A stretch of 64,000 nucleotides of DNA from Tateyamaria omphalii (GTDB taxonomy: Bacteria > Pseudomonadota > Alphaproteobacteria > Rhodobacterales > Rhodobacteraceae): positions 3,224,001-3,288,000 of the forward strand of contig NZ_CP019312.1 of NCBI RefSeq assembly GCF_001969365.1. The letters are read 5' to 3'. The translations under genes and the position numbers were made by a program. A model generated the notes under the pieces. It was given only the letters and a program-made list of their open reading frames with translations. It made no database searches and was not told where the DNA came from. This document shows positions 34,598 to 47,174 of the stretch, in pieces (positions within the stretch are counted from its first letter, which is position 1; the number at the start of each line of letters is the position of its first letter).

Positions 34598-37015
<2,418 letters not shown>

Positions 37016-37017
37016 CC

Positions 37018-37707
37018 GTGTTCTCCAAGGACAAGCTGGAATACAGCCAACTGCCTCTGCCGGACCGGCAAGATCTCGATGATGCAGAGATGCTGAAACG
37101 CGTTGATGCGTTTCGCGACTTCATGGCCCAGCGGCATACGGTGCGCGACTATTCCACCCGCCCTGTGGCCCAAGGAGTGATCGAGGCCTGCGTCGCCGCC
37201 GCGGGCACGGCCCCGTCCGGAGCCAATCACCAGCCCTGGCACTTTGTCGCCATCAGCAATCCCGCGATCAAACGGCAGATTCGCGAGGCGGCGGAAGAAG
37301 AAGAGCGCAAGTTCTACGACGGCGGTGCCAGCGACGAGTGGATCAAGGCGCTGGAGCCCATCGGGACCAACGCCGACAAGCCCCACCTTGAGGACGCGCC
37401 CTGGCTGATCGTGGTGTTTGCCCAGCGCTACGGCCTGTTTGACGATGGCACGCGGTACAAGAATTATTACGTCCCCGAAAGCGTCGGCATTGCCACGGGC
37501 ATATTGCTGACGGCCCTGCACACGGCCGGGCTGGTCACGCTGACGCATACGCCGAACCCGATGAGGTTCCTTGGTGATCTGCTGAACCGGCCCGACAGTG
37601 AAAAGGCAACGATGATCATCGCCGTCGGCCATGCGGCAGAGGATGCCACGGTGCCAGCCGTGGCCAAGATCAAGAAGCCGTTGAACGAAATCCTTTCGAT
37701 ACGCTGA
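37018..37707 (+). CDS. Nitroreductase family flavoprotein
   Basis: A 229-residue FMN-dependent oxidoreductase. Seen: RHTVRDYSTRPV near 39-50 (FMN phosphate binding), AAGTAPSGANHQPWHFVAI near 60-78, and AEEEERKFYDGG; C-terminal VGHAAEDATVP. Substrate unknown; the ANHQPWHF form is like subfamily members related to iodotyrosine deiodinase and BluB. Start GTG at 37018, 2 bases after the gyrB stop; the longer open frame inside gyrB is not used. It is probably transcribed from gyrB. Confidence 0.87.
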   Translation: MFSKDKLEYSQLPLPDRQDLDDAEMLKRVDAFRDFMAQRHTVRDYSTRPVAQGVIEACVAAAGTAPSGANHQPWHFVAISNPAIKRQIREAAEEEERKFYDGGASDEWIKALEPIGTNADKPHLEDAPWLIVVFAQRYGLFDDGTRYKNYYVPESVGIATGILLTALHTAGLVTLTHTPNPMRFLGDLLNRPDSEKATMIIAVGHAAEDATVPAVAKIKKPLNEILSIR

Positions 37708-37729
37708 TCGAATAAGTGCGCGCCGGGCG

Positions 37730-37754
37730 GGAACCGTTGCGGGGTTCGCCCGTT
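37730..37754 (+). promoter_or_regulatory. EcfG-type general stress promoter upstream of the PRC-barrel gene
   Basis: GGAAC (37730-37734), 16 bases, CGTT (37751-37754): exact match to GGAAC-N16/17-CGTT. The -10 ends 30 bases before the ATG at 37785, nearly the same as at 7760-7784. Confidence 0.65.
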
Positions 37755-37784
37755 AACCCTCCGAAGCAACCATTGGAGGACGTT

Positions 37785-38309
37785 ATGACACTGAAATCAT
37801 TGAAAATGTCGGCCGCTCTGGCCGCAATTCTGGCTGCCGGTTCCGCATATGCCGGGACCTATGAGAACAAGGCCGAGGACATGGCCGAGACCACAACGCA
37901 AAGCGATGCAGTCCCGTCGGCTGACACAGCCGAAGACATGCCCGTGACCGCGGAAACCGAAGCGCCGACCGCACCTGTGACTGACACAGGCATGGCCGCA
38001 GCCACGACCGAAATGACGGTGGCCGATCTGTTGGGCATGAATGTCGTGTCCGCAAATGACGAGGTTATTGGCGAGATCGACTATGTCGTGAATTCCCTTG
38101 ACGGCCAAGCGGCTGTCATCGGCATCGGCGGCTTCCTTGGCCTGGGTGAGTACACTGTGGCAATCGACGTGAGCGAGTTCGAAATGACCGAGGACGAGCA
38201 GTTGAAGCTGTCGCAGTACACCGAGACCGAGCTTGAGGCGCTGCCGGAGTTTGACGAGACCGGCGTCGAAAGCCTGCCGGATGAAACACAGATCGAAGCG
38301 CAATTCTAA
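37785..38309 (+). CDS. PRC-barrel domain secreted protein
   Basis: A 174-residue protein: signal peptide (MTLKSLKMSAALAAILAAG then SAYAGTYE; likely cut near residue 23), an acidic Thr/Glu/Pro linker (24-80), then a PRC-barrel-like domain (about 80-140: MTVADLLGMNVVSANDEVIG, EIDYVVNSLDGQAAVIGIGG) and an acidic tail. PRC-barrel proteins of this kind are common members of stress regulons; the role in the periplasm is unknown. Start fixed by GGAGG 5 bases upstream. It has an EcfG-type promoter and its own terminator. Confidence 0.87.
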   Translation: MTLKSLKMSAALAAILAAGSAYAGTYENKAEDMAETTTQSDAVPSADTAEDMPVTAETEAPTAPVTDTGMAAATTEMTVADLLGMNVVSANDEVIGEIDYVVNSLDGQAAVIGIGGFLGLGEYTVAIDVSEFEMTEDEQLKLSQYTETELEALPEFDETGVESLPDETQIEAQF

Positions 38310-38332
38310 AGCGCGTGCGATCGCTGAAAGAG

Positions 38333-38357
38333 AAGGGGGCTGCGGCCCCCTTTTTTA
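38333..38357 (+). terminator. Terminator of the PRC-barrel gene
   Basis: AAGGGGGC-TGCG-GCCCCCTT followed by TTTT, 24 bases after the stop. Confidence 0.9.
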
Positions 38358-38399
38358 TTTTTCGCCTACGGGGAAAACGTGTCAACTTTTTCCTTTGTT

Positions 38400-38416
38400 T
38401 TGGCACGTTTGCTGCA
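38400..38416 (+). promoter_or_regulatory. Sigma-54-like promoter upstream of the DUF2853 gene
   Basis: TTGGCACG-TTTG-CTGCA with GG (38402-38403) and GC (38414-38415) exactly 10 bases apart, as in the -24/-12 consensus TGGCACG-N4-TTGCA. One mismatch in the -12 element. It ends 59 bases before the ATG. No enhancer site was identified. Confidence 0.35.
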
Positions 38417-38475
38417 CTACGCTCCCGTCCAAGGTCGCGAAGGGCGGCCAAAGTCCAAACGGTGGGAGAGAGAAT

Positions 38476-38817
38476 ATGGGCAAAAGAGACGATCTGATCG
38501 CGCAATATGCAGATGATCTGAAAAACAAGTGCGGCATGACACCGGACATGGATTTGCTGACGAAGGTGACGATTGGCTGCGGCCCATCCATCTATGACGC
38601 AGACGCGTCCACCGTCGCATCCAGCCAGCCGGCTGAGTTGGAAACCGTCAAGAACAATTTCCTGATCAAGAAGCTGGGCCTCGCGGACGGCCCGAAGCTG
38701 GACGAGGCGATCGCATCGGTTATCGAGACCTATGGCAAGTCCGAGCGCAACAAATACCGCGCCGTCGTCTACTACATGCTGACCAAGCATTTCGGCAAGG
38801 AAGGCGTCTACGCCTGA
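38476..38817 (+). CDS. DUF2853 family protein
   Basis: A 113-residue soluble helical protein that matches the DUF2853 family: MGKRDDLIAQYADDLKNKCG, DLLTKVTIGCGPSIYDADAS, FLIKKLGLADGP, RNKYRAVVYYMLTKHFGKE. Function unknown. Monocistronic: it has a promoter candidate in front and a strong terminator behind. ATG at 38476 with GGGAGAGAG upstream. Confidence 0.9.
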   Translation: MGKRDDLIAQYADDLKNKCGMTPDMDLLTKVTIGCGPSIYDADASTVASSQPAELETVKNNFLIKKLGLADGPKLDEAIASVIETYGKSERNKYRAVVYYMLTKHFGKEGVYA

Positions 38818-38846
38818 TTTCCGCCGTTGCAGCATTAACGAACCGG

Positions 38847-38877
38847 ACACCCGCTTTAAGCGGGTGTTTCTTTTTTG
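38847..38877 (+). terminator. Terminator of the DUF2853 gene
   Basis: ACACCCGC-TTTAA-GCGGGTGT (38847-38867) followed by TTCTTTTTT, 29 bases after the stop. Confidence 0.9.
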
Positions 38878-39011
38878 GGTCCAATCAGACGGACTATGAA
38901 ATTGAGATTTCCGGGCCGATCTGCTACGCCATGGCATATCCGACCAGAAGGTCAGACCCGATATTCTGTTGACGTACGGTGGCCCATGGGAGTGCGCGCC
39001 GGGGTGAAACG

Positions 39012-39047
39012 GGGGTTCTGACCAAGGCGGGTCAGAACCCCTTTTTT
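39012..39047 (+). terminator. Strong terminator without a recognised plus-strand gene
   Basis: GGGGTTCTGACC (39012-39023) and GGTCAGAACCCC (39030-39041), a perfect 12-base stem, then TTTTTT. The nearest plus-strand gene already has a terminator at 38847. It may end an unseen short RNA (38878-39041) or, read backwards, the DUF1761 transcript, but on that side the T-run is only CGTTT. Confidence 0.8.
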
Positions 39048-39460
39048 CAGAACAGCGTCAGAACCGCACCGATGACCGTACACCCGAACGTGGCGTACCC
39101 GCCATCAATCATCGCCAGGCGAAACGGCCGCGCGCCAAAGGCATAAAAGGTCGCGATCCACGGCGTGACAAGGAACAGTCCGATGCCGAAACCGGACACC
39201 AGCCCTTCGCCAAACGCATCTATCCCGCTCAGGACAAAGACGTGGCGCATCATGCCCGCAACCAGGATCGCACCAACGGCACTTGTGATATACGGCACCG
39301 GATTGGATTGATTGGCGGGCGCATCCCCCGCCTCGTTCAACGGGACGCCCGACACCGCCATCCATGGCTTGGCCAGCACCGTGTACCAGATCGCCCCAAA
39401 CATGAACCCGGCGACACCTGCCGCCAAAACCGCTAAAAACCCCATCTGTCCCTCCGTCAT
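39047..39460 (-). CDS. DUF1761 family membrane protein
   Basis: A 137-residue protein with four hydrophobic segments (about 8-28, 55-75, 82-105, 115-136). Seen: FMFGAIWYTVLAKPWMAVSG near 19-38, the DUF1761 landmark GxxWYxxLFgkxW. Function unknown. It follows the EVE-domain gene by 50 bases and may be the last gene of the tsaD-led run. The stop codon overlaps the T-run of the plus-strand terminator. Confidence 0.82.
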   Translation of the reverse strand: MTEGQMGFLAVLAAGVAGFMFGAIWYTVLAKPWMAVSGVPLNEAGDAPANQSNPVPYITSAVGAILVAGMMRHVFVLSGIDAFGEGLVSGFGIGLFLVTPWIATFYAFGARPFRLAMIDGGYATFGCTVIGAVLTLF

Positions 39461-39510
39461 TGGCTATTGGTACGGCCAGCTTGCCAGAGGATGGGCAAAA
39501 TCCAAAACGC

Positions 39511-39930
39511 TTACGGCGCAACACCCGCCATCTCGCAGACCACGGCCCATTCGGCTTCGGTCACGGGCTGCACCGACAGGCGCGAGTTACGGATCAGCGC
39601 CATCTCTTCCAACCGGGGGTCAGCCTTCACCATCTCAAGCGTCACCGGCGTCTGCACAGGGCCAATCGCCTTGATGTCCACGCACTCCCAGCGATCGTCA
39701 TCAATGGTGCTGTCAGGATGCGCCTCGGCGATCACCTCGACAATACCGACAACCGCCTTTTCCGTCTGCGAATGGTAAAAGAACCCGCGATCCCCCACCT
39801 GCATCTCACGCATGAAATTGCGCGCCTGGTAGTTGCGGACGCCGTCCCATTCTTCGCCGACGTCCCCCTTTGCGACCTGCTGATCCCAGCTCCAGGTCGA
39901 CGGTTCGGATTTGAACAACCAGTACCTCAT
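39511..39930 (-). CDS. EVE domain protein
   Basis: A 139-residue PUA-like EVE domain protein: MRYWLFKSEPSTWSWDQQVAKG, WDGVRNYQARNFMREMQVGDRGFFYHS and the C-terminal SVQPVTEAEW. EVE domains form an aromatic cage and bind modified bases in DNA or RNA; stand-alone bacterial members have no settled role. ATG 39930 overlaps the YciI-like stop (ATGA), seven codons inside a longer frame. Confidence 0.92.
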   Translation of the reverse strand: MRYWLFKSEPSTWSWDQQVAKGDVGEEWDGVRNYQARNFMREMQVGDRGFFYHSQTEKAVVGIVEVIAEAHPDSTIDDDRWECVDIKAIGPVQTPVTLEMVKADPRLEEMALIRNSRLSVQPVTEAEWAVVCEMAGVAP

Positions 39931-40202
39931 GCCCCGATCACCTGTTTCCACGCCTTGATCTGCACATCGCGGAACAGGCCCGCCTTGGCATAGGGGTCAT
40001 TGTCGGCCCAGCTTTGGGCCGCGTCCATATCAGCCACATCCAGAACAATCAGCGACCCACAGGGATTGCCATCCGCGTCCAGAAATGGCCCCGCCTGTTT
40101 CACGACGCCCGTGCTGTCCAGATAGTCCAGATGCGCGGGCCGATTCTCCTTCCGCACGTCCAGCGCGCCCTCCTTGTCATAAGCCATCAAGGCAAACAGC
40201 AT
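39927..40202 (-). CDS. YciI family protein
   Basis: A 91-residue ferredoxin-like alpha/beta protein of the YCII family: MLFALMAYDKEGALDVRKENRPAHL with the conserved His near 24, and GPFLDADGNPCGSLIVLDVAD with the conserved Asp near 40 and AxxWxxxDPYAKAGLF. Enzyme activity is unproven. Starts one base after the gpsA stop and overlaps the EVE gene. Confidence 0.92.
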   Translation of the reverse strand: MLFALMAYDKEGALDVRKENRPAHLDYLDSTGVVKQAGPFLDADGNPCGSLIVLDVADMDAAQSWADNDPYAKAGLFRDVQIKAWKQVIGA

Positions 40203-40203
40203 C

Positions 40204-41151
40204 TCATTCCTCCTTCAGCGGGCGGGCCATCAAACGGGCCATCGCACCCGGTACATCGACTTTGTCATCCACAAGGTCTGCGACCGTGGCGCAAATGGGC
40301 AGGTCCAAACCATGCCGGGCGGCCACACCGCGCAGGGCCCGCGCCGTCCCGGCACCTTCGACCGTCACGGCCGCATCAAATTCCCTTCCCGCCCCAAGGG
40401 CAAGGCCCAGCCGGTAGTTGCGTGACTTGTCCGATGTGCAGGTCAGCGTCAGATCGCCCAGACCCGACAGGCCCATCAACGTCTCGGCCTGCGCGCCCAG
40501 CGCCACGGCAACGCGCTGCATCTCGGCAAATCCACGGGTCAGAAGGGCCGCACGGGCGCTGTCACCCAGACCGGCACCCATGACCGCGCCGCACCCGATG
40601 GCGATCACGTTTTTCAGCGCGCCACCCAGCTCTGCTCCGGTCACATCCGCCGTGCGATAAAGGCGCAATTTTGACGTGGAAAGCTGCGTTTGCAGCGCCT
40701 CTGCCACCGTGTTGTCAGCGCAGGCCAGCGTAAGCGCGGTGGGCAATCCCCGCGCAATGTCATCGGCAAAGCTGGGCCCGGTCAGGACCGCGGCATGTCG
40801 CGCTTCGGATAGGATGGACGTCGGACCGTCACCTGTCGTAACCTCGATCCCCTTGCAGCAGGCAACTGCCGTGTGATCGGACAAATCCAATCCAATCACG
40901 AAACGACGCAACCGTTGCGTCGGCACGGCAAACAACAGGGTGCGGCACGTCAAAACAGTCTCTAACTTGGACGTAACAGCGATGTTGCCCGGCAGTTCCA
41001 CACCGGGCAAACGACGCGTGTTTTGCCGCGTATCCGCCATCTCGACTGCCTGTTGGTCGCTCCGCGCCCGCAGGGTCACGGGCCCCTTCTCAGCCAATGC
41101 GACGGCCAGCGCCGTCCCGAACGCACCCGCACCGATGATGCCGACACTCAC
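40204..41151 (-). CDS. gpsA: NAD(P)-dependent glycerol-3-phosphate dehydrogenase
   Basis: A 315-residue enzyme that makes glycerol 3-phosphate for phospholipids. N-terminal Rossmann motif [13 protein letters not shown] (residues 4-16), [13 protein letters not shown] near 108, catalytic Lys region [13 protein letters not shown] near 180-192, [23 protein letters not shown] near 233-255. Slightly short but complete. Starts with GTG overlapping the tsaD stop by four bases. Confidence 0.96.
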   Translation of the reverse strand: MSVGIIGAGAFGTALAVALAEKGPVTLRARSDQQAVEMADTRQNTRRLPGVELPGNIAVTSKLETVLTCRTLLFAVPTQRLRRFVIGLDLSDHTAVACCKGIEVTTGDGPTSILSEARHAAVLTGPSFADDIARGLPTALTLACADNTVAEALQTQLSTSKLRLYRTADVTGAELGGALKNVIAIGCGAVMGAGLGDSARAALLTRGFAEMQRVAVALGAQAETLMGLSGLGDLTLTCTSDKSRNYRLGLALGAGREFDAAVTVEGAGTARALRGVAARHGLDLPICATVADLVDDKVDVPGAMARLMARPLKEE

Positions 41152-42242
41152 GCCTTGGCCCCCTTTTTGCCGGATCCCAGCATCGCCGCGCTTTTGGTAT
41201 CAAGCGGCATACGCGGGCGGGCGGACAGGTCCATGCCATCAGGATCGCGGTAGGGCATCTGTTCGATGGCGGCGGCGGCAATCATCGCAGCGTTGTCAGT
41301 GCACAGGGACAGCGGTGGCGCGTTGAAGGCAACGCCCGCATCGGCACAAACAGTCTCTAACTTGGACCGAATGGCCATATTTGCAGCCACACCGCCCGCA
41401 ACGCAAAGCGTGGGCTGCGCCGGTTCAAGGTCGAGGTAAACCTCCAAAGCCCGCCGCGTCTTGCCCGCCAGACTGTCCGAAACAGCCGCCTGAAACGAGG
41501 CGGCAAGGTCCGCCTGATCCTGCACCGTCAGACCCGCTTGCCCGGCCACAATGTCGTCGCGCGCCCGCAAAACGGCTGTTTTCAACCCGGAAAAGCTCAG
41601 ATCGCACCCCGCCTTGCCCGACAACGGGCGCGGAAAGGCAAAGCGCGCCGCGTCGCCCGCACGTGCGGCCGTCTCGACCGCCGGACCACCTGGCTGGCCC
41701 AGACCGATCAGCCGCGCCACCTTGTCAAACGCCTCTCCCGGCGCGTCGTCGATGGTGCCGCCAAGCCGGGTGAAATCGTCGGGACCATGGGCCAGCAGGA
41801 ACTGGCAATGCCCGCCAGACACCAGCAACATCAGATAAGGAAACGAAATGCCATCCGACAGGCGCGGCGTCAGCGCGTGCCCGGCAAGGTGGTTGATCCC
41901 ATAGAGCGGTTTGCCGGTCGCGGCCGCCAGCCCCTTGGCCGTCATCACGCCAGCGACCACGCCACCGATCAGACCCGGACCACACGTGGCAGCAATGGCA
42001 TCGACACCGCTCAGGGACACGCCCGCTGCGTCCAACGCGCGGGCAATGCTGACATCCAGGCGCTCTGCATGGGCGCGGGCCGCGATCTCTGGCACGACGC
42101 CGCCGAAATCGACATGCAGGTCGGATTGACCGAACACGACCGACGACAGCACCGTCATATCGCCGGGCACGCCACGCACCACAGCCGCCGCCGTATCATC
42201 GCAGCTGCTCTCGATCCCCAGAACTGTCACGGCTTGCGTCAT
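41148..42242 (-). CDS. tsaD: tRNA N6-adenosine threonylcarbamoyltransferase
   Basis: A 364-residue ASKHA-fold protein that transfers threonylcarbamoyl to A37 of ANN-decoding tRNAs (t6A). Seen: [17 protein letters not shown] at the N-terminus, metal-binding His residues in [15 protein letters not shown] (near 108-122), [12 protein letters not shown] near 133 and [14 protein letters not shown] near 315. First gene of tsaD-gpsA-yciI-EVE. Its partner TsaE is encoded at 54805. ATG 42242; divergent from hemD with a 47-base gap. Confidence 0.97.
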   Translation of the reverse strand: MTQAVTVLGIESSCDDTAAAVVRGVPGDMTVLSSVVFGQSDLHVDFGGVVPEIAARAHAERLDVSIARALDAAGVSLSGVDAIAATCGPGLIGGVVAGVMTAKGLAAATGKPLYGINHLAGHALTPRLSDGISFPYLMLLVSGGHCQFLLAHGPDDFTRLGGTIDDAPGEAFDKVARLIGLGQPGGPAVETAARAGDAARFAFPRPLSGKAGCDLSFSGLKTAVLRARDDIVAGQAGLTVQDQADLAASFQAAVSDSLAGKTRRALEVYLDLEPAQPTLCVAGGVAANMAIRSKLETVCADAGVAFNAPPLSLCTDNAAMIAAAAIEQMPYRDPDGMDLSARPRMPLDTKSAAMLGSGKKGAKA

Positions 42243-42289
42243 GGCCCATCCGTTGCACCAAAGGCGCGTGCGGGGTAACAGCATAAGCC

Positions 42290-42997
42290 GTGGCGAACAA
42301 TGCACCTCCTCCTCCGGTCACCCTGTTGATGACCCGCCCGCTGGCCGCAGCGCAACGCTTCGTCCAGGAGATGCCAGCAGATCTGGCACCGCGGGTCACG
42401 CCCGTCTTCAGCCCGCTCTTGCGGATCGACCCGATGGCAGAGGCGCCGTCGCTCGCCCCGGACGTGGTGGTCATCTTTTCATCGGCAAACGCCGTGCAAT
42501 ATGGACCGGACGGGGCCGGGCGCGCGGCCTATTGCGTTGGGGCACGGACAACGGCGCAAGCAAACGCACGCGGATGGTCGGCGCAGATGGCGGGGCAGGA
42601 CGCGGATGCGCTTGTGACCCAAATTGCGGGACATCCTCCCAATGTGGTGCTGGTACACATGCGCGGTCGTCACACGCGCGGCGATATCGCCAACCGTTTG
42701 CGCGCAGCCGGTCACCCCGTGACCGAGGCGATTGTCTATGATCAGGTGCTGCAACCGCTTAACGAAGCGGCACAGGCCGCGCTGATCGGGGGTGACGCGA
42801 CGATTGTCCCACTTTTCTCTCCCCGCACGGCGTTGGAATTTGCCAAACAGGCCCCACGCGCCACATGCGTCCATGTGATCGCACTCAGCGGGGCGGTGGC
42901 AAAGGCGGCGCATCCTCTCACCGTGCACGATTTGGCAGCACGCCCAGATGCCGCTGCGATGTATGATGCGATCCGGCAGGCCATCAGTGCGGGTTGA
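42290..42997 (+). CDS. hemD: Uroporphyrinogen-III synthase
   Basis: A 235-residue enzyme that closes and inverts hydroxymethylbilane to uroporphyrinogen III in heme and bacteriochlorophyll/cobalamin synthesis. Sequence conservation in HemD is low; support comes from [12 protein letters not shown] near 61-72, [13 protein letters not shown] near 84-96, [23 protein letters not shown] near 120, [12 protein letters not shown] near 175 and [10 protein letters not shown]. Context agrees: followed by the mic60-hemY pair. Starts with GTG at 42290; an ATG 13 codons later is an alternative. Confidence 0.88.
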   Translation: MANNAPPPPVTLLMTRPLAAAQRFVQEMPADLAPRVTPVFSPLLRIDPMAEAPSLAPDVVVIFSSANAVQYGPDGAGRAAYCVGARTTAQANARGWSAQMAGQDADALVTQIAGHPPNVVLVHMRGRHTRGDIANRLRAAGHPVTEAIVYDQVLQPLNEAAQAALIGGDATIVPLFSPRTALEFAKQAPRATCVHVIALSGAVAKAAHPLTVHDLAARPDAAAMYDAIRQAISAG

Positions 42998-43067
42998 GAG
43001 GCGCGTGGGCGCGCTGTAGACTTTGACGCGGTGTCAAACCGCACGGAAGAATCGGAAGGGGAGTTCC

Positions 43068-44372
<1,305 letters not shown>

Positions 44373-44383
44373 AGGGGCCTTTT

Positions 44384-45856
44384 ATGATCTGGTCATTGGT
44401 AAAAATCGTCATTTTCGTTGTCGCGGTCGCGGCACTGGCCCTGGGCGCCGGGTGGCTTCTGGAAAGCGAGGGCGGCATTCAGATTGTCGTGGCGGGCACC
44501 GAATTCACGCTCGGACCCTTGCAATCGGTCATTGCGCTTGTTGCGCTTGTCTTTGCCGTGTGGGTGCTGCTCAAGCTGCTGGGCCTGTTGATTGCCGTCT
44601 GGCATTTCCTGAACGGCGACGACACGGCCATCTCGCGCTTTTTCGCGCGCCGCAAGTATTCCAAGGGCTTCGATGCGCTGGCCGAAGGGATGATGGCGCT
44701 CGCCTCGGGTGAGGCACGGACCGCGCTGGCCAAGGCGGAAAAGGCCGACCGCTACCTGGACCGGCCCGAACTGACCAGCCTGCTGACGGCACAGGCCGCC
44801 GAAATGGCCGGCGACCGCAAAAAAGCAGAAGAAACATATCGCAAACTGGTGACGAACGATGCCACGCGCTTTGTCGGCGTGCGGGGCATCATGAAACAAA
44901 AGCTGGCGGACGGGGACACCGACACCGCCCTGCAACTGGCGGAAAAGGCGTTCGCCATCAAACCCAAGCATGAAGAGACGCAGGACATCCTGCTGAAACT
45001 TCAAGCGGACAAGGAAGACTGGACAGGTGCCCGCGCGACCCTCAGCGCCAAACTGAAACACGGCAACCTGCCCCGCGACGTGCACAAGCGCCGGGACGCC
45101 GTGCTGGCGCTGAGCGAGGCGCGCAAAGTGCTGGAAGAGGATGAAACGATCGAGGCGCGCGAAGCCGCGATCGAAGCAAACCGCCTGTCCCCGGACCTGA
45201 TCCCCGCGGCCGTGATGGCTGCGCAAGGCTACATCGAAAAAGGCCAGAAACGGTACGCCACCCGCATCCTGAAAAAGGCGTGGGATGCCCAGCCGCACCC
45301 GGACGTCGCCGCCGCCTTTGCCGGGATTGAACCGAACGAAGGGTCGGCCGAACGGCTCAAGCGCTTTGCAGCGTTGACCAAGACCACCGCAGACCATGCT
45401 GAAACCAAGATGCTGATGAGTGAACTGCACATCGCAGATGAGGATTTCCCGGCAGCCCGCCGTGCGCTTGGCGGCCTCGCGCAAAGCGATCCGACAACAC
45501 GCTCACTGACGCTGATGGCCGCCATTGAACGGGGCGAGGGCGCAAGCGACGCTGTCGTTCAGGGCTGGTTGGCCCGCGCCGTGACGGCGTCGCGCGGTCC
45601 GCAATGGGTCTGTGACAACTGCCAAAACATCATGACGGCGTGGGCACCGACCTGCAGCAACTGCGGCGCCTTTGACACGCTGACGTGGAAACGGCCACCA
45701 AACGCGGAACTTGCGCTTCCCGGTGGCAGTGAAATGCTGCCCCTCCTGGTCGGCGCGCCAGAGGGCACAAAGGACGAAAACGAAGGTGCGGTGGTCGAAG
45801 AGGCCAACGTGATCGAGGCCGAGGATATGGGGAACCCAACCGTCAAAAACACTTGA
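44384..45856 (+). CDS. hemY: HemY-type heme biosynthesis-associated membrane protein
   Basis: A 490-residue protein of the HemY (gammaproteobacterial/alphaproteobacterial, not oxidase) family: two N-terminal membrane segments (3-25 and 44-70), HemY_N region FFARRKYSKGFDALAEGMMAL near 84-104, then TPR-like helices (110-400). Near the C-terminus there is a zinc-ribbon-like pair CDNC/CSNC (Cys410, 413, 424, 427), followed by an acidic tail. The role in heme or tetrapyrrole metabolism is inferred from genomic context across proteobacteria. Starts 11 bases after the mic60 stop, same operon. Confidence 0.87.
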   Translation: MIWSLVKIVIFVVAVAALALGAGWLLESEGGIQIVVAGTEFTLGPLQSVIALVALVFAVWVLLKLLGLLIAVWHFLNGDDTAISRFFARRKYSKGFDALAEGMMALASGEARTALAKAEKADRYLDRPELTSLLTAQAAEMAGDRKKAEETYRKLVTNDATRFVGVRGIMKQKLADGDTDTALQLAEKAFAIKPKHEETQDILLKLQADKEDWTGARATLSAKLKHGNLPRDVHKRRDAVLALSEARKVLEEDETIEAREAAIEANRLSPDLIPAAVMAAQGYIEKGQKRYATRILKKAWDAQPHPDVAAAFAGIEPNEGSAERLKRFAALTKTTADHAETKMLMSELHIADEDFPAARRALGGLAQSDPTTRSLTLMAAIERGEGASDAVVQGWLARAVTASRGPQWVCDNCQNIMTAWAPTCSNCGAFDTLTWKRPPNAELALPGGSEMLPLLVGAPEGTKDENEGAVVEEANVIEAEDMGNPTVKNT

Positions 45857-45997
45857 TTTTGCGGTTTGTCCCTATTGTCATTGGGCAACGCTTTGGGCGA
45901 TTGACCGCCCGTGTATGAAAAATTTGTGTGTACCACCGCTATTTCCGGCTAGACCATTTTTAAACATGACGCCCCAACAGGCTCAGAGGGACAAATC

Positions 45998-47110
45998 GTG
46001 CAAAATCCATTTCGCTTTCTTGCGTCAGTCGTGCTTCTTTTTGTCCTGGCGGCCTGTACCCTGCCGCGCGGCGCCGCCATCGAAGGCGAAGTGATCCGCA
46101 ATCAGAACAACGAAGACGCGGCATTTTCGGTCGTTCCGATCACACGGGAGAACGTGGCGCAGCTGGCGACATGGCCCGTAACCGGATGGGAAGGGCAATA
46201 CCATTGGTTCACCCGCAACCCCGGCCCCAAGTCCAACGTCATCCGCCCCGGCGACAGCATCAACCTGGTGATCTGGGACAACCAGGAAAACTCGCTTCTG
46301 ACCGGCCTCCAGCAACAAAATGTTGCGCTTGAGGGGATCATCGTATCGCCCGGCGGTATGATTTTTGTACCTTATATCGACGAAGTGCGCGTCAGTGGAT
46401 CAACCCCCGACGCCGCACGGCGCCAGATCGAAGAACAGCTGCGGTCTGTCGTGCCCGACCCGCAGGTGCAGCTGTCCGTTCTGTCCGGACCCGATAACTC
46501 GGTTGATGCCGTGGGCGGCTTCAACGCACCCGGAAACTTCCCGCTGCCAAACCGGAACTTCTCCATCCTCAGCCTGATCTCGGCAGCGGGCGGTATTTCT
46601 CCGGAATTGCAAAACCCGCTCGTGCGTGTGACCCGCGGCGGCCAGACCTTTGGCATCCGCGCCGATGACTTGTTCAAGCGGCCCTCGGCCAACGTCATCC
46701 TGCGCGGTGGCGACCAGATCATTGCCGAAGAAGACGAACGGTATTTCGTGGCGCTGGGTGCCACAGGCACCGAAACCATTGTCCCCTTCACCCAGGAACG
46801 CATCAACGCGGTTGAGGCGCTGGCGCTGGTCAACGGCATCAATGATTCACGCGGCAACCCCAAAGGCGTCCTGATCCTGCGCGACTACACCCGCCAGGAC
46901 CTGCGTGCAGATGGGTCCGGACCGACCAAAACCCAAGTGGTCTTTGCCATCGACCTCACATCGGCGGACTCGCTCTTTGCCGCGCGCAAATTCAACATCA
47001 ACCCAGGTGACCTTGTCCTTGCCACCGAAAGCCCGATCAGCTCGGTCCGCACCATCTTTGGCCTGATCGGATCGGTTGTCGGCGTGGGCAACTCACTCGA
47101 CGGAAGCTAA
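45998..47110 (+). CDS. Polysaccharide export lipoprotein (Wza/ExoF-like)
   Basis: A 370-residue outer-membrane lipoprotein: signal peptide with lipobox LLFVLAACTLPRG (Cys near residue 20), a polysaccharide biosynthesis/export domain (about 75-150: VIRPGDSINLVIWDNQENSLLTG), and two SLBB-like beta-grasp domains (150-320). Usually the outer-membrane channel for capsule or exopolysaccharide. It stands alone here, without Wzc or glycosyltransferases beside it. Starts with GTG at 45998 after GAGGGAC. The 141-base gap from hemY suggests its own promoter. Confidence 0.9.
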   Translation: MQNPFRFLASVVLLFVLAACTLPRGAAIEGEVIRNQNNEDAAFSVVPITRENVAQLATWPVTGWEGQYHWFTRNPGPKSNVIRPGDSINLVIWDNQENSLLTGLQQQNVALEGIIVSPGGMIFVPYIDEVRVSGSTPDAARRQIEEQLRSVVPDPQVQLSVLSGPDNSVDAVGGFNAPGNFPLPNRNFSILSLISAAGGISPELQNPLVRVTRGGQTFGIRADDLFKRPSANVILRGGDQIIAEEDERYFVALGATGTETIVPFTQERINAVEALALVNGINDSRGNPKGVLILRDYTRQDLRADGSGPTKTQVVFAIDLTSADSLFAARKFNINPGDLVLATESPISSVRTIFGLIGSVVGVGNSLDGS

Positions 47111-47147
47111 AAAGGCCGCGCACTGCGCGACCTTTGATCAATTGAAT

Positions 47148-47172
47148 GGGCGGGGCATTCCCCGCCCTTTTT
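47148..47172 (+). terminator. Terminator between the Wza-like gene and ahcY
   Basis: GGGCGGGG-CATT-CCCCGCCC followed by TTTTTC, 37 bases after the Wza-like stop and 2 bases before the convergent ahcY stop. Confidence 0.9.
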
Positions 47173-47174
47173 CT

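Noticed and set aside
45895..45910. GGGCG-N6-CGCCC stem after hemY as a terminator
   Set aside because: Only five base pairs and no T-run; the evidence is too weak to annotate.
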